Assembly (NCBI RefSeq): GCF_003399765.1
Contig: NZ_NFZV01000004.1
Coordinates: 62,001 to 126,000, forward strand
Source: Alkalilimnicola ehrlichii
Lineage (GTDB): Bacteria; Pseudomonadota; Gammaproteobacteria; Nitrococcales; AK92
DNA: 64,000 bases
Direction: 5' to 3'
Shown: positions 30,683 through 41,434 of the stretch, piece by piece
Layout of the letters: each line of letters begins with the position of its first letter
How positions within the stretch are numbered: position 1 is the stretch's first letter
Made by a program: the position numbers and the translations under genes
The notes under the pieces: model-generated
Told to the model about the DNA's origin: nothing
The model's database searches: none
What the model saw: only the letters and a program-made list of their open reading frames with translations

Positions 30683-32599
30683 ATGTTGCTAGCGATCAGA
30701 GATCGCGCCAAGGGCTGGTTCGCGTGGGTGATCATCGTCTTGATCGCCATCCCATTTGCGTTTTTTGGCGTCTATAACTATTTGTCGGGGCCTTCGCCGA
30801 ATATTGCGGCGCAGGTGAACGGTGAGGATATTCTGGTGTCGGAAGTCACCAATCGTTACCGCCAGCAGCGTCAGCAGCTCGAGGCCCAGTTCGGCGACCA
30901 GTTGGATCCGGCGATCTTTGACGACGATGAAATGCGTCGTAATGCGTTGGAGCAATTGATTAACGAGCGCCTACTGGCTGAGTACGTCGATAAGCGGGGC
31001 TTAAGGATCAGCGACGAACGCTTGCGGGCTTTGGTGCGTTCGCAGGAAGTTTTCCACGAGGACGGTCGCTTTTCTTCCGCCCGTTACGAGCAGTTGCTGC
31101 GTAATGCGGGCATGAGGCCCGAAGTGTATGAAGCGCGTGTGCGTAACGCAGAGGTTATCGAGCAGCTTCAGCTCGGTGTGTTCGGGACCGCTCTGGTAAC
31201 CAATTCCGACATCGAGCGCCTCATTCGGATCGATCGCCAAAGTCGTGACTTCGCTTACCTTGCGATCGATAGGCAGGCGTTCTACGACCCGGCTTCGGTC
31301 ACCGAAGAAGCGATGCAGGCTTTTTATAACGACAATCAGGCGCTATTTCAGCGTCCCGAGCAGGTACGTTTGGCCTATGTAGAGCTTCAGGAGGCACGCC
31401 TTCGGCAGGGGGTCGAAGTCTCCGAAGGAGATATTCGGGAGCGCTATAACGAAGTGCGCGACTCTCGCTTTACGCGGGAAGGCGATCGCGCCGTTCGGCA
31501 TATTCTGATTTCGGTGCCGGAGGGCGCGTCGCAAGCCGAAGTGGAGGCTGCCCGCGAGCAGCTGAATCAAATGCGTGCGGACATTGCCGAAGGTATGTCT
31601 TTCGAAGACTTGGCGCGCGAGTATTCCGATGACCCAGGCTCGGCAAACCGAGGCGGCGATCTCGGCGTGATACGTCGCGGCCAAATGGTCGACGAGTTCG
31701 AAGAAGCGGCATATATGCTCAACGAGGGCGAAGTGAGTCCGCCGGTTCGCACGCCTTTCGGTGTCCATCTGATCCAAGTCTACAATGTGGAGCCGGATCG
31801 GGTACGGCCTTTTGAGGAGGTCCGCGATCGGCTCGAGCAGGAGTTAGTGGCAGAGCGGGTTGGCCACCGAATCCATGAATTGGTGGAGCAACTGAATAAT
31901 CTGACCTATGAGCATGCGGAAAGCCTGGAGCCTGCCTCCGAAGCGATGGGGCTGGATATTCAGCATACCGACTGGTTCTCGAGGGATGGGGCCGACTCTG
32001 GACTGGCATCTAACTCGGCTGTAGTGCAACAAGCTTTTAGCGACGAAGTACTGCAACATGGCTATAACAGCGAGGCGATCGACTTAGGCGGGCGTCATGT
32101 TGTCGTTCGGGTCGAGGAGCACCGCCCGGCAACGACCTTACCGCTAGAGGAGGTGGCTGAGGAGGTTCGCAGTCGTCTGGCGCGCGAACAGGCCGAAGAC
32201 CGGGCTCGGGAATTGGCTGCCGAACTGCGGGAGCGCCTTGAGGCCGGCGACAGCTTGGAGAGCCTCGCTGAACTCGACGGCGTGACGGCGCATGAGGCCG
32301 ACACGGTTGTTCGTGGTAGCGGTACGAATCACCCTGGGGCCGTGGTGCGGCAAGCGTTCATGATGTCGCGTCCGAGCGAGGATGCTCCGAGCGTTGCGGA
32401 TGTACAAGTTGGCAATGGCCGTTACGCGGTGATCCAGCTGCATAACGTAACGGATGGCGATATCGAAGCCTTGGACGAAGGAGAGCGCGAGCAATATCGC
32501 ATGCTGCTGCAGCAGGCCTACGGTCAAGCGGCGCTAGCGGGTTTGCTGGCCGATTTGCGGGAAGAGGCTAATGTCCGTGTGTACGAGGACCGGATCTAA
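30683..32599 (+). CDS. ppiD: Periplasmic folding chaperone PpiD (SurA/PPIase family)
   Basis: Membrane-anchored periplasmic chaperone located at the Sec translocon exit; 638 residues. The order is a short cytoplasmic N-terminus, one transmembrane helix at about 14-34, a SurA-like N domain (AAQVNGEDILVSEV), a parvulin-type rotamase domain at about 265-370 (RHILISVPEG, GGDLGVIRRG, PFGVHLIQV) and a C-terminal chaperone lobe. Following hupB and tRNA genes is the usual context. Two isoleucine/leucine-rich stretches near the end complete the N/C chaperone module. Confidence 0.93.
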   Translation: MLLAIRDRAKGWFAWVIIVLIAIPFAFFGVYNYLSGPSPNIAAQVNGEDILVSEVTNRYRQQRQQLEAQFGDQLDPAIFDDDEMRRNALEQLINERLLAEYVDKRGLRISDERLRALVRSQEVFHEDGRFSSARYEQLLRNAGMRPEVYEARVRNAEVIEQLQLGVFGTALVTNSDIERLIRIDRQSRDFAYLAIDRQAFYDPASVTEEAMQAFYNDNQALFQRPEQVRLAYVELQEARLRQGVEVSEGDIRERYNEVRDSRFTREGDRAVRHILISVPEGASQAEVEAAREQLNQMRADIAEGMSFEDLAREYSDDPGSANRGGDLGVIRRGQMVDEFEEAAYMLNEGEVSPPVRTPFGVHLIQVYNVEPDRVRPFEEVRDRLEQELVAERVGHRIHELVEQLNNLTYEHAESLEPASEAMGLDIQHTDWFSRDGADSGLASNSAVVQQAFSDEVLQHGYNSEAIDLGGRHVVVRVEEHRPATTLPLEEVAEEVRSRLAREQAEDRARELAAELRERLEAGDSLESLAELDGVTAHEADTVVRGSGTNHPGAVVRQAFMMSRPSEDAPSVADVQVGNGRYAVIQLHNVTDGDIEALDEGEREQYRMLLQQAYGQAALAGLLADLREEANVRVYEDRI

Positions 32600-32655
32600 A
32601 CCCGGAGCTTGAAAGGCGGCGGACGCTGCAACGTAGCGTTGTACTTCTAGGCAAT

Positions 32656-32690
32656 AAAAAGGCCGTGCGGTTAAAGCCGTACGGCCTTTT
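32656..32690. terminator. Bidirectional terminator between ppiD and fabI
   Basis: AAAAA-GGCCGTGCGG-loop-CCGTACGGCC-TTTT is symmetric and lies between convergent genes, so it can end transcription from both sides. Confidence 0.88.
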
Positions 32691-32721
32691 GCATTATTTG
32701 GGCAGCTGCCTGACAGGCGGC

Positions 32722-33513
32722 TTATTCGAACTCGCTACCGCTTAACCCGACGATGTTGAACCCGCCATCGACGTGTACCACCTCGCCGGTGATACCGGAG
32801 GCGAGATCGGAGCAAAGGAATGCCCCAGCATTGCCGACTTCTTCAATGGTGACGTTGCGTCGCATAGGGGCCGCCATTGCATTGTAATCGAGCATCTTGC
32901 GGAAATTGCCGATGCCGGAAGCCGCCAGCGTCCGGATCGGTCCGGCGGAAATGCCATTAACGCGGGTGCCTTCCGCGCCGAGATCGGCCGCCATGTAGCG
33001 TACGTTGGCTTCCAGGCTCGCCTTTGCCGGCCCCATGGTGTTGTAGTTGGGTAGGGTGCGTTCGGCACCCAGGTAGCTAAGAGTGAGCAGAGAACCGTTG
33101 CGGCCCTTCATCATTGAGCGGCCGTGTTTGGCAAGCGCAACGAAACTATAGCTGCTAATGTCTTGCGCCATCGCGAACCCGGCTCGGGTTACGTTGTCCA
33201 CATAAGAGCCTTCGAGTTCTTCGCGTGGTGCAAAGGCAACCGAGTGGACGATGATATCCAAGCCGTCCCAATGCTTTTGCAGCTCGCTAAAAACATTCTC
33301 GATTTGCTCGTCGCTGGCGACATCGAGCGGTAGGACGATGGAGCTGTCGAGGTCTTTGGCAAAGCCTTCGACGCGTGGCTTGAGTTTCTCGGTTTGATAG
33401 GTAAACGCAAGTTCCGCGCCTTCGCGGTGCATAGCTTGCGCGATGCCCCAGGCAATAGAACGGTTGCTGGCTACGCCGACGATAAGCGCACGTTTATTTT
33501 TAAGAAAGCCCAT
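32722..33513 (-). CDS. fabI: Enoyl-[acyl-carrier-protein] reductase (NADH) FabI
   Basis: Last reduction step of each fatty-acid elongation cycle; 263 residues, an SDR fold. The dinucleotide motif is [13 protein letters not shown], and the catalytic Tyr and Lys are in [32 protein letters not shown] and the C-terminal [11 protein letters not shown] are close to E. coli FabI. The ATG at 33513 gives [13 protein letters not shown]; an upstream start would add 39 unrelated residues. It is divergent from the peptide-transporter operon, with 272 bp between start codons. Confidence 0.96.
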   Translation of the reverse strand: MGFLKNKRALIVGVASNRSIAWGIAQAMHREGAELAFTYQTEKLKPRVEGFAKDLDSSIVLPLDVASDEQIENVFSELQKHWDGLDIIVHSVAFAPREELEGSYVDNVTRAGFAMAQDISSYSFVALAKHGRSMMKGRNGSLLTLSYLGAERTLPNYNTMGPAKASLEANVRYMAADLGAEGTRVNGISAGPIRTLAASGIGNFRKMLDYNAMAAPMRRNVTIEEVGNAGAFLCSDLASGITGEVVHVDGGFNIVGLSGSEFE

Positions 33514-33737
33514 GTTTTTTAGTCCCCGACTACTTCTCGGTAAATGCAAAATGGGTAGGCGCGAAACGGGCCAGAACGTTACCCCGGCCGCGCGACCCGC
33601 ATAACTTACTGAAAAAGGCGCGCCTCGCATAGGGAAGCGCGCAAGAAATTCGTCATGAGAATCGGTTTCCTAACCTTGAAAAGGTGATGCGCGCCAAAGC
33701 GCGACCGATCCAGAGGTGACAACCTGTTGTCTTTTAG

Positions 33738-33759
33738 CGACACTCTTTGGATAGTGTCG
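33738..33759. promoter_or_regulatory. Inverted repeat upstream of the peptide-transporter operon
   Basis: CGACACT and AGTGTCG form a 7-bp inverted repeat with an 8-base spacer, ending 26 bp before the solute-binding-protein gene. It could be an operator or a leader hairpin; no known regulator can be assigned. Confidence 0.4.
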
Positions 33760-33785
33760 GCGCCGTGATTCAGGAGGAAGCCAGG

Positions 33786-35603
33786 GTGCGAAAATTTCTA
33801 CTTGTCTCGCTCATGTTGTTGCCGCTCACGGCGTGGGCGGGCCAGCATGCGATCACATTACACGGCGAACCTAAATACCCTGCCGATTTCGAGCACTTCG
33901 ATTACGTAAACCCGGATGCTCCCAAAGGAGGGCAGGTACGCCTGCATGGACGGGGCACCTTCGATAGTTTGCACGGTTACATTCTCCGCGGCACTACGCC
34001 GAACGGCGTGCCTTTTACGAGCGAAGTGGCACCGACCGTCGACTCGCTGATGGTTTCTTCCGCCGATGAGCCATTTAGTATGTATGGTTTGGTTGCAGAA
34101 ACTATCAAGGTCGCGGACGACCATTTATCGGTAACGTTTACCTTGCGGGAAGAAGCGCGCTTCCATGACGGGGAGCCGATTAAGCCGAGCGATGTCGTCT
34201 TTAGCCTGAATATTCTTAAGACCGAAGGGCATCCGATTTATCAGAAGTACTATGCGGATATCGATCGCGTCGAACAAACGGGAGAACGGGAAGTCACGTT
34301 TTACTTCCGCTCGGACGATAACCCGGAGCTACCGCTCATTATCGGTCAACTGCCGGTGTTGCCGGAGCATTATTGGGCAGAGCGGGATTTTAGCCGGACG
34401 ACGCTGGAACCCCCGCTAGGGAGTGGGCCTTATCGCATTACCCGCGTCGAGCCGGGCCGGTCGGTCACCTATGAGCGAGTTCGGGACTATTGGGCAAAGG
34501 ATCTTCCGGTCAACCGCGGGCGTTACAACTTCGATACCGTTCGCTACGATTTCTATCGCGACGATAACATTGCTTTGCAGGCGTTCATTGCCGGCGAGTA
34601 CGATTTTCGCCAGGAGTATAGCGCGGGCAATTGGGCCAATGGCTATAACACACCCGCGCGTCGTGCCGGCAATATCGTCTTAGACGAAATCGAGCACACG
34701 ATTCCGCAAGGGGTGCAGGCGTTTTTCTTCAATACAAGACGCGCCAAGTTCAGCGATCCGCGCGTGCGCGAGGCACTGAACTTGGCGTTCGACTACGAGT
34801 GGGCAAATCGCGCGTTGTTCCACGACTCCTATACGCGGGCCAAGAGTTTTTTCTCTAACTCCGAGCTTGCTGCGCGCGAATTGCCCAGCGAAGCGGAGCT
34901 GGAGTTGCTAGAGCCGTATCGGGATCAACTGCCTGAGGAGGTGTTCACCCAGGTGTATGAGCCTCCGGTGCATGGCGACAGGCGGCAGCGTCGGGAGAAT
35001 CTGCTGAAAGCACTGGCGTTATTGGAGGAGGCCGGCTGGGAGGTTCGCGACGGTCGTTTAACGAACGTCGCAACCGGGCAACGGATGCAGATCGAGTTTC
35101 TCTTGGTGCAATCGACTATGGAGCGAGTTGCACTTCCCTTCATTCGTAATCTGGAGCGTCTGGGAATTGAGGCAACGGTACGTACCGTTGATATCACTCA
35201 GTACCTAAATCGCGTGAATACGTTCGATTTTGACATCACCTCGATGCGTTTTCCGCAGTCGATGTCGCCGGGCAACGAGCAGCGCAGTTACTGGGGGTCT
35301 GCGGCAGCGGAGACAGAAGGTAGCCGTAACGTGGCGGGGATTAGCCATCCGGTGGTGGACGATTTGATCGAAGCCTTGATCCGCTCGCCCGATCGCGAAG
35401 CCTTAATCGCCCGGACCCGTGCTTTGGATCGTGTGTTGCTGTGGCAGCATTACATCATTCCGCATTGGTACTCCAGTACGTTCCGGATCGCTTACTGGAA
35501 TAAGTTCGGCCGACCGGAGCAAAGCCCGGATTATTCGCTAGGCTTTAATACTTGGTGGGTCGATGCCGGGAAAGCGGCGCATCTTCGTGGGGAACGGGAC
35601 TAA
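33786..35603 (+). CDS. yejA: Peptide ABC transporter substrate-binding protein (YejA family)
   Basis: Periplasmic binding protein of the SBP_bac_5 family that captures oligopeptides for the YejBEF importer, which in E. coli takes up microcin C and related peptides. The GTG at 33786 follows AGGAGG and yields a signal peptide with a hydrophobic core [16 protein letters not shown] and a likely cut after AWA. The mature protein begins with [12 protein letters not shown]. The SBP_5 features [18 protein letters not shown] and SDVVFSLN are clear. Length is 605 residues, normal for YejA. It heads a four-gene operon with yejB 11 bp downstream. Confidence 0.92.
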   Translation: MRKFLLVSLMLLPLTAWAGQHAITLHGEPKYPADFEHFDYVNPDAPKGGQVRLHGRGTFDSLHGYILRGTTPNGVPFTSEVAPTVDSLMVSSADEPFSMYGLVAETIKVADDHLSVTFTLREEARFHDGEPIKPSDVVFSLNILKTEGHPIYQKYYADIDRVEQTGEREVTFYFRSDDNPELPLIIGQLPVLPEHYWAERDFSRTTLEPPLGSGPYRITRVEPGRSVTYERVRDYWAKDLPVNRGRYNFDTVRYDFYRDDNIALQAFIAGEYDFRQEYSAGNWANGYNTPARRAGNIVLDEIEHTIPQGVQAFFFNTRRAKFSDPRVREALNLAFDYEWANRALFHDSYTRAKSFFSNSELAARELPSEAELELLEPYRDQLPEEVFTQVYEPPVHGDRRQRRENLLKALALLEEAGWEVRDGRLTNVATGQRMQIEFLLVQSTMERVALPFIRNLERLGIEATVRTVDITQYLNRVNTFDFDITSMRFPQSMSPGNEQRSYWGSAAAETEGSRNVAGISHPVVDDLIEALIRSPDREALIARTRALDRVLLWQHYIIPHWYSSTFRIAYWNKFGRPEQSPDYSLGFNTWWVDAGKAAHLRGERD

Positions 35604-35614
35604 AGGATCATTGC

Positions 35615-36688
35615 ATGAAAGCGTATGTCCTGAGGCGCTTGCTGCTGATGGTGCCAACACTATTCGGCATCATGTTGCTCAATTTTATCATCGTGCAGAT
35701 GGCCCCCGGCGGACCTATTGAGCGTTTCGCCGCCCAGATGCAAGGACACGATGTCGAAGCCACAGCGCGCTTCGCCGGCGGCGAGGGCCAGGCGGGCGAA
35801 GGCGGCATTTATCGGGGCGCGCAAGGTTTGGACCCGGAGCTGATTGCCGATCTTGAGCGTATGTACGGCTTCGATCGGCCGGCCCATGAGCGTTTCTTTA
35901 AAATGATCGGCGGTTATCTACGCTTCGATTTCGGCGAGAGCTTCTATCAAAACCGCTCGGTGATCGATCTGATCAAGGATAAGTTGCCGGTCTCGATTTC
36001 CCTGGGCTTGTGGACGACTTTGCTCGTTTATCTGATTTCGATTCCGTTAGGTATCAAGAAGGCCATCCGGGACGGGACCCGGTTCGATTTTTGGACCAGC
36101 GCGGTGGTTATCGTCGGTTATGCGGTGCCGAGCTTTATGTTCGCCATCATGTTAGTGGTGTTATTCGCCGGCGGCAGTTTCCTTGACTTGTTCCCGTTGC
36201 GCGGTTTGGTATCCGACGATTGGCACGAGCTGAGCTGGCCGGCTCGTATTCTCGACTACTTCTGGCATATAACGCTGCCGGTATTGGCGATGGTGATCGG
36301 TGGTTTTGCCAGTTTGACGATGCTGACGAAGAACTCGTTTCTGGAAGAGATCAGTAAGCAGTATGTCATCACGGCGCGGGCCAAGGGGGTTTCCGAGCGT
36401 CGAGTGCTATACGGCCACGTGTTTCGCAACGCAATGCTGATCGTCATCGCCGGCTTTCCGGCGGCGTTCCTCAGCGTGCTGTTTACCGGCGCTTTCTTGA
36501 TCGAGATGATTTTCTCCTTGGATGGGCTTGGCTTACTCGGCTTTGAATCCGTCATCAACCGTGATTATCCCGTCGTGTTCGGGACCTTGTTCATCTTTAC
36601 CTTATTAGGGCTGATCCTGAGCTTGATCGGCGATTTGATGTACGTGGTGGTTGACCCACGGATCGACTTCGAGCGGCGGGAGGCCTGA
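35615..36688 (+). CDS. yejB: Peptide ABC transporter permease YejB
   Basis: Inner-membrane permease of the peptide importer; 357 residues with six predicted transmembrane helices. It starts [20 protein letters not shown] and has a long periplasmic insertion (about 40-85) typical of YejB. The permease EAA loop reads [25 protein letters not shown]. The ATG at 35615 lies 11 bp after yejA; the longer open frame reaching into yejA is not used. yejE follows after 9 bp. Confidence 0.93.
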   Translation: MKAYVLRRLLLMVPTLFGIMLLNFIIVQMAPGGPIERFAAQMQGHDVEATARFAGGEGQAGEGGIYRGAQGLDPELIADLERMYGFDRPAHERFFKMIGGYLRFDFGESFYQNRSVIDLIKDKLPVSISLGLWTTLLVYLISIPLGIKKAIRDGTRFDFWTSAVVIVGYAVPSFMFAIMLVVLFAGGSFLDLFPLRGLVSDDWHELSWPARILDYFWHITLPVLAMVIGGFASLTMLTKNSFLEEISKQYVITARAKGVSERRVLYGHVFRNAMLIVIAGFPAAFLSVLFTGAFLIEMIFSLDGLGLLGFESVINRDYPVVFGTLFIFTLLGLILSLIGDLMYVVVDPRIDFERREA

Positions 36689-36697
36689 CGGATCGCT

Positions 36698-37750
36698 ATG
36701 GCGTTGTCACTTATTAAATTCAGCCCGATCAACGAACGTCGCTGGCAACAGTTCAAGCGTAACCGGCGCGGCTGGTGGTCTTTGTGGATCTTTCTATTTT
36801 TATTCGTTTTGAGCTTAGGGGCGGAGTTTATCGCCAACGATAAACCCCTGGTGGTTAATTTCGATGGCGGCTGGTACTTTCCCGTGTTCAGAGAGTACCC
36901 CGAGACGGTCTTCGGCGGTGTATTTCCTACCGAAGCCGAGTACCGCGATCCTTATGTGCAGGAGTTGATCGAGGCGGACGGCTGGATGCTGTGGCCGCCG
37001 ATTCGTTATCACTACGAAACGATTAACTACGATGTCGAAACCGCAGTGCCGGCGCCGCCTTCGGCCGAGCACTGGCTGGGTAGCGACGATCAGGCGCGGG
37101 ATGTCGTGGCGCGCCTGATCTATGGCTTTCGGTTATCGGTTTTGTTCGGCTTGGCGCTGACCTTGCTAAGTTCGGTCATCGGGGTGTTTGCCGGCGCAAT
37201 TCAGGGCTATTTCGGCGGCTGGCTCGATCTGTTGGGGCAGCGCTTTATCGAAATCTGGAGCGGTCTGCCGGTGCTGTTCCTGATCATTATCATGTCCAGC
37301 TTTGTGCAGCCGAATGTCTGGTGGCTGCTGGCGATCATGTTGCTGTTTAGTTGGACGGCCTTGGTTGCGGTCGTGCGAGCAGAGTTCCTTCGCGTGCGAA
37401 ACTTCGATTACGTCCGCGCGGCGCGTGCGCTGGGCGTTCCGAACCAGACGATTATTTTTCGCCATGCGCTGCCGAATGCGATGGTGGCTACATTAACCTT
37501 TATGCCCTTTATCCTTACGGGGTCGATTACCATGCTTACCTCGCTCGATTTCCTCGGCTTTGGTTTGCCGGCCGGTTCGCCGTCATTAGGGGAGTTGTTG
37601 CGACAGGGACGCGATAATTTACATGCGCCTTGGTTGGGGATTACGGCATTCTTAACCCTAGCGGCTATGCTCAGCCTGCTCGTGTTTATCGGCGAAGCGG
37701 CCCGTGACGCCTTCGACCCCCGTAAGAGCTTGCAAGGAGGTGGCGTATGA
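36698..37750 (+). CDS. yejE: Peptide ABC transporter permease YejE
   Basis: Second permease of the importer; 350 residues. An N-terminal OppC-like segment (RRGWWSLWIFLFLFVLSLG) contains the first helix. A large periplasmic loop holds HWLGSDDQARDVVARLIYGFR, followed by five more helices. The EAA loop reads YVRAARALGVPNQTIIFRHALPNAM in two parts. It ends in a 4-bp overlap with yejF, so coupled translation is likely. Confidence 0.94.
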   Translation: MALSLIKFSPINERRWQQFKRNRRGWWSLWIFLFLFVLSLGAEFIANDKPLVVNFDGGWYFPVFREYPETVFGGVFPTEAEYRDPYVQELIEADGWMLWPPIRYHYETINYDVETAVPAPPSAEHWLGSDDQARDVVARLIYGFRLSVLFGLALTLLSSVIGVFAGAIQGYFGGWLDLLGQRFIEIWSGLPVLFLIIIMSSFVQPNVWWLLAIMLLFSWTALVAVVRAEFLRVRNFDYVRAARALGVPNQTIIFRHALPNAMVATLTFMPFILTGSITMLTSLDFLGFGLPAGSPSLGELLRQGRDNLHAPWLGITAFLTLAAMLSLLVFIGEAARDAFDPRKSLQGGGV

Positions 37751-39369
37751 GCGAGCCATTGCTCAGCGTGAGTGACCTGGCCGTACGCTTTGGCAGTGGA
37801 GATAGCGCCGTCGATGCCGTACGCAAAGTCGATTTCCAGTTGCGCGAGGGCGAAACGCTAGCCTTGGTTGGCGAGAGCGGCTCGGGGAAATCGATGACCG
37901 CCTTATCCATACTCCAGCTGTTGCCTTATCCGCGTGCCCAACACCCGTCCGGCAGCATTCGTTTCCGCGGCGAGGAACTCGTGGGGGCGCCGGAGCGCGA
38001 ACTTAAACGCATTCGCGGGGATCGTATCAGTATGATCTTCCAGGAGCCGATGACCTCCTTGAATCCCCTGCACACCGTTGAAAAGCAAATCGGCGAGACG
38101 TTGCGCTTACATGCCGGTATGACGCGGGAGTCGGCGCGCAAGCGCATACTCGAATTGCTGCGCTTGGTTCGTTTGCCCGAGCCTGAACGACGTCTCGGCA
38201 GCTTTCCGCACGAACTCTCCGGCGGCCAACGCCAGCGCGTTATGATCGCGATGGCATTGGCGAACGAGCCCGATTTACTCATCGCCGACGAGCCGACCAC
38301 TGCCTTGGATGTGACGATCCAGGCCGAGATACTGGAGCTGATCAAAGATTTGCAGCGTCGGTTTGGTATGAGCTTGCTGCTTATAACCCATGACCTCAAC
38401 GTCGTACGTAAGTTGGCGGATCGTGTTTGTGTCATGCAGCACGGAGAAGTGGTGGAGGCGAATCAGGCCGATGCTCTTTTTGCCCGGCCGGAGCATCCGT
38501 ACACAAAGAAGCTAATCGATGCCGAGCCGACGGGCCGACCGCCGAGTGTGCCTGCCAATAGCGAAACGGTACTGCAAGCCGACAATATCCGTGTTTGGTT
38601 CCCGATCAAGGGCGGTATCCTCGGCCGTACGCGCAGCCATGTGAAAGCTGTCGACGGCGTGTCCTTGGCGGTTAAAGAGGGCGAAACCTTAGGCATTGTC
38701 GGCGAAAGTGGGTCCGGTAAAACGACGTTAGGTTTGGCATTGCTTAAATTGTTATCGTCGCGCGGTACGATCACTTTCCAGGGGCGCGACATCAGTCGCT
38801 TGTCGAGCCGAGAGCTGCGGCCTTTGAGGCAGGCGTTTCAGGTCGTGTTTCAAGATCCGTACGGCAGTCTCAGCCCACGAATGTCGGTCGGGCAGATCGT
38901 CGCCGAAGGGCTGGAAGTACACGGCATCGGCACAGAACCAGGCAAGCGGGAAGCGCTGATTGCCCAGGCGTTGGAAGAAGTCGGCTTGGCTGCCGAGCTT
39001 CGGCACCGTTATCCGCACGAACTCTCCGGCGGCCAACGGCAACGGGTATCTTTTGCGCGGGCACTAGTGCTTAAGCCCCGAGTATTGATTCTCGACGAGC
39101 CCACCTCCGCTTTGGATCGCTCGGTGCAGGCACAGGTGGTGGAGTTGCTACGCGAGGTGCAGGAGCGGCATCGGCTGGCATATATATTCATCAGTCATGA
39201 CTTAAAGGTCGTTCGTGCCTTAAGCCATCGGATTATGGTGATGCGTAACGGCAAGGTAGTCGAAACCAACACGGCTGAGAAGCTCTTTGAGCAACCGGCC
39301 CATCCCTACACGCAGGCGCTGCTAACCGCGGCTTTCGATCTTAGAAGCGAAACTCGACGCGTCTCCTGA
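37747..39369 (+). CDS. yejF: Peptide ABC transporter ATP-binding protein YejF (two fused ABC domains)
   Basis: Energises the YejABEF importer; 540 residues with two tandem ABC ATPase domains in one chain. Each has a Walker A GESGSGK(S/T) (about residues 40 and 318), a signature ELSGGQRQRV and a Walker B (LIADEPTTALD, LILDEPTSALD). The first domain ends with the oligopeptide-ABC C-terminal extension (HPYTKKLIDAEP). The fusion is normal for YejF. It overlaps yejE by 4 bp and is last in the operon. Confidence 0.95.
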   Translation: MSEPLLSVSDLAVRFGSGDSAVDAVRKVDFQLREGETLALVGESGSGKSMTALSILQLLPYPRAQHPSGSIRFRGEELVGAPERELKRIRGDRISMIFQEPMTSLNPLHTVEKQIGETLRLHAGMTRESARKRILELLRLVRLPEPERRLGSFPHELSGGQRQRVMIAMALANEPDLLIADEPTTALDVTIQAEILELIKDLQRRFGMSLLLITHDLNVVRKLADRVCVMQHGEVVEANQADALFARPEHPYTKKLIDAEPTGRPPSVPANSETVLQADNIRVWFPIKGGILGRTRSHVKAVDGVSLAVKEGETLGIVGESGSGKTTLGLALLKLLSSRGTITFQGRDISRLSSRELRPLRQAFQVVFQDPYGSLSPRMSVGQIVAEGLEVHGIGTEPGKREALIAQALEEVGLAAELRHRYPHELSGGQRQRVSFARALVLKPRVLILDEPTSALDRSVQAQVVELLREVQERHRLAYIFISHDLKVVRALSHRIMVMRNGKVVETNTAEKLFEQPAHPYTQALLTAAFDLRSETRRVS

Positions 39370-39499
39370 CACAAAACGCTCTTCTTAGAACGCTTACCGG
39401 TGGCTGCACGAAGCGAGACATCTGTTATTCTACAGGCCGCTAATGTGCTCGCCGCCGGAGCGGGTGCGTCCAAGAACCCAGCAGGATCCAAAAAACGCC

Positions 39500-40903
39500 A
39501 TGGAACCCGTAATCGTCCTGGTTGGTCGGCCGAATGTCGGCAAGTCAACCTTGTTTAACTATCTAACCCGTAGCCGCGACGCCTTAGTGGCCGACTATCC
39601 CGGCCTGACCCGAGATCGTCAGTACGGCCGTGGCAAGGTCGGATCGCGGCCATACATCGTGGTTGACACCGGAGGGCTGGGCGACGATCCCGAGGGTGTG
39701 GCACTGGGTATGCAAAGCCAGGCCATGCGAGCATTGGACGAGGCGGACGTCGTTCTGTTTCTGGTCGATGCACGCGCCGGCCTAACGGCGGCCGACGAGG
39801 AGTTGGCCACCGTATTGCGGCGTCGGGGTACGCCTTTGTATCTGGTGGTAAACAAAGTCGACGGGATGAATCGTGCTATGGCCGGCGCCGAGTTTCATCG
39901 GCTTGGGTTGGGCGAGCCGCATATGATCGCTGCCTCGCAGGGAACGCATGTCGCACCCTTCATCGAGCAGGTATTGACGGACCTTGCACCGCAAGAATCC
40001 GGCCCTGAGGGGTTACCGGCGGAACTCGAAGAGGGGATTAAGGTAGCCGTGGTGGGCCGTCCCAACGTCGGAAAGAGTACTCTGGTAAATCGTATGCTGG
40101 GGGAAGAGCGGGTCTTGGTCTACGACATGCCGGGTACTACGCGCGATAGTATTTTTATCCCCTTCGAGCGCGACGACTGTCAGTACACGTTGATCGATAC
40201 GGCTGGGGTGCGACGGCGCGCGCGAATTGACGAAGCGGTGGAAAAATTCAGCGTAGTGAAAACGCTACAGGCTATAGAGGCCGCCAATGTCGTCATTATG
40301 GTGGTCGATGCGCATGAGGCGGTGACTGACCAGGACGCATCGTTAGCGGGTCACGTGCTCGAATCCGGGCGGGCATTGGTGCTGGCGGTAAATAAGTGGG
40401 ACGGTCTGCAACCGGCGCAGAAAGAAAGTGTGCGTCGACAGTTGGATGTTAAACTCGGTTTCCTGGATTTCGCCCGCACTCACTATATCTCCGCCCTGCA
40501 TGGCTCCGGCGTAGGATTGCTGTTCGACGATATTCGCAAGGCTTACGATGCGGCTATGCGAAAGCTCTCTACGCCTTTGTTAAACGAGGTGTTATCCGAC
40601 GCCGTTGCCGCCCACGAGCCGCCTTTAGTGCATGGGCGTCGGATCAAGTTGCGTTATGCGCACCAAGGCGGACAGAACCCGCCGTTGATCGTGATCCATG
40701 GTAACCAAACCGAGAAAGTGCCGGCGGGGTATCGGCGATATTTAATCAATGTGTTTCGCCGCGAATTGGGGTTGCAAGGGACGCCGGTGCGTATCGAGTT
40801 CAAGACCGGCCAGAACCCTTACGAGGGGCGGCAAAACAAGCTGACCCCACGGCAGTTGGCGCGTCGCCGTCGGTTGATGCGCTTTGTTAAGCGGAAAGGG
40901 TAA
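39500..40903 (+). CDS. der: Ribosome-biogenesis GTPase Der (EngA)
   Basis: Essential GTPase with two tandem G domains needed for 50S assembly; 467 residues. G domain 1 has [12 protein letters not shown] at about 8-19, and G domain 2 has [14 protein letters not shown] at about 185. Each has a DTxG (DTGG, DTAG) and an NKxD (NKVD, NKWD). The C-terminal KH-like domain includes [18 protein letters not shown]. The ATG at 39500 starts [16 protein letters not shown]; the upstream ATG at 39443 would add 19 unconserved residues. It stands alone here, without the bamB or hisS neighbour common elsewhere. Confidence 0.97.
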   Translation: MEPVIVLVGRPNVGKSTLFNYLTRSRDALVADYPGLTRDRQYGRGKVGSRPYIVVDTGGLGDDPEGVALGMQSQAMRALDEADVVLFLVDARAGLTAADEELATVLRRRGTPLYLVVNKVDGMNRAMAGAEFHRLGLGEPHMIAASQGTHVAPFIEQVLTDLAPQESGPEGLPAELEEGIKVAVVGRPNVGKSTLVNRMLGEERVLVYDMPGTTRDSIFIPFERDDCQYTLIDTAGVRRRARIDEAVEKFSVVKTLQAIEAANVVIMVVDAHEAVTDQDASLAGHVLESGRALVLAVNKWDGLQPAQKESVRRQLDVKLGFLDFARTHYISALHGSGVGLLFDDIRKAYDAAMRKLSTPLLNEVLSDAVAAHEPPLVHGRRIKLRYAHQGGQNPPLIVIHGNQTEKVPAGYRRYLINVFRRELGLQGTPVRIEFKTGQNPYEGRQNKLTPRQLARRRRLMRFVKRKG

Positions 40904-40954
40904 GACGACGTTGTAGGTGGTGGGGGGCACGCAAGCAGCGTTTATCGAATCGAA

Positions 40955-41031
40955 TGGTGCCCCGGAGAGGATTCGAACCTCTGACCTATCGCTTAGGAGG
41001 CGATTGCTCTATCCAGCTGAGCTACCGGGGC
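40955..41031 (-). tRNA. tRNA-Arg (anticodon CCT)
   Basis: 77 nt with encoded CCA. Acceptor stem GCCCCGG/CCGGGGC, anticodon stem-loop ATCGC-CTCCTAA-GCGAT giving CCT. It reads AGG. Confidence 0.97.
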
Positions 41032-41150
41032 TGCGCAAGAAGACGCTTTCGACAAAGCGCGTTTGACGAAGCTGCGCCAGTATAACGGAGCTTACGCTAT
41101 CCGACAAAGCGAGGCGGGTATCCTCCGCTAAAGCGCGATGAACCTAAAAA

Positions 41151-41173
41151 AAGACCAGCGGATGCTGGTCTTT
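41151..41173 (-). terminator. Terminator of tRNA-Ala
   Basis: AAGACCAGC-GGAT-GCTGGTCTT hairpin. On the minus strand, seven T follow it 10 bp after the tRNA-Ala end. It separates tRNA-Ala from tRNA-Arg. Confidence 0.85.
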
Positions 41174-41182
41174 ACACGTATT

Positions 41183-41258
41183 TGGTGGAGCCGAGGGGAG
41201 TCGAACCCCTGACCTCAGCAGTGCGATTGCTGCGCTCTCCCAACTGAGCTACGGCCCC
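41183..41258 (-). tRNA. tRNA-Ala (anticodon CGC)
   Basis: 76 nt with encoded CCA. Anticodon stem-loop CAGCA-ATCGCAC-TGCTG gives CGC. The acceptor stem GGGGCCG/CGGCTCC carries the G3-U70 wobble pair that defines alanine tRNAs. It reads GCG; other alanine isoacceptors must be encoded elsewhere. Confidence 0.95.
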
Positions 41259-41434
41259 GTTGGTCCGATAATTTATCACTCCTGTATAAGGAAGGCTAGA
41301 GAAGTGCCTGCGAGCGCCGGTAGCTGAACGGTGTACTTGAAAAACAGCGCCGACTGATCGTCGTTGGCAGGCGTCGCTTCGACCAGTATCCTACGGCGCA
41401 GTCGTTGATGCCCCGATGCGGAGATCCAAGAACC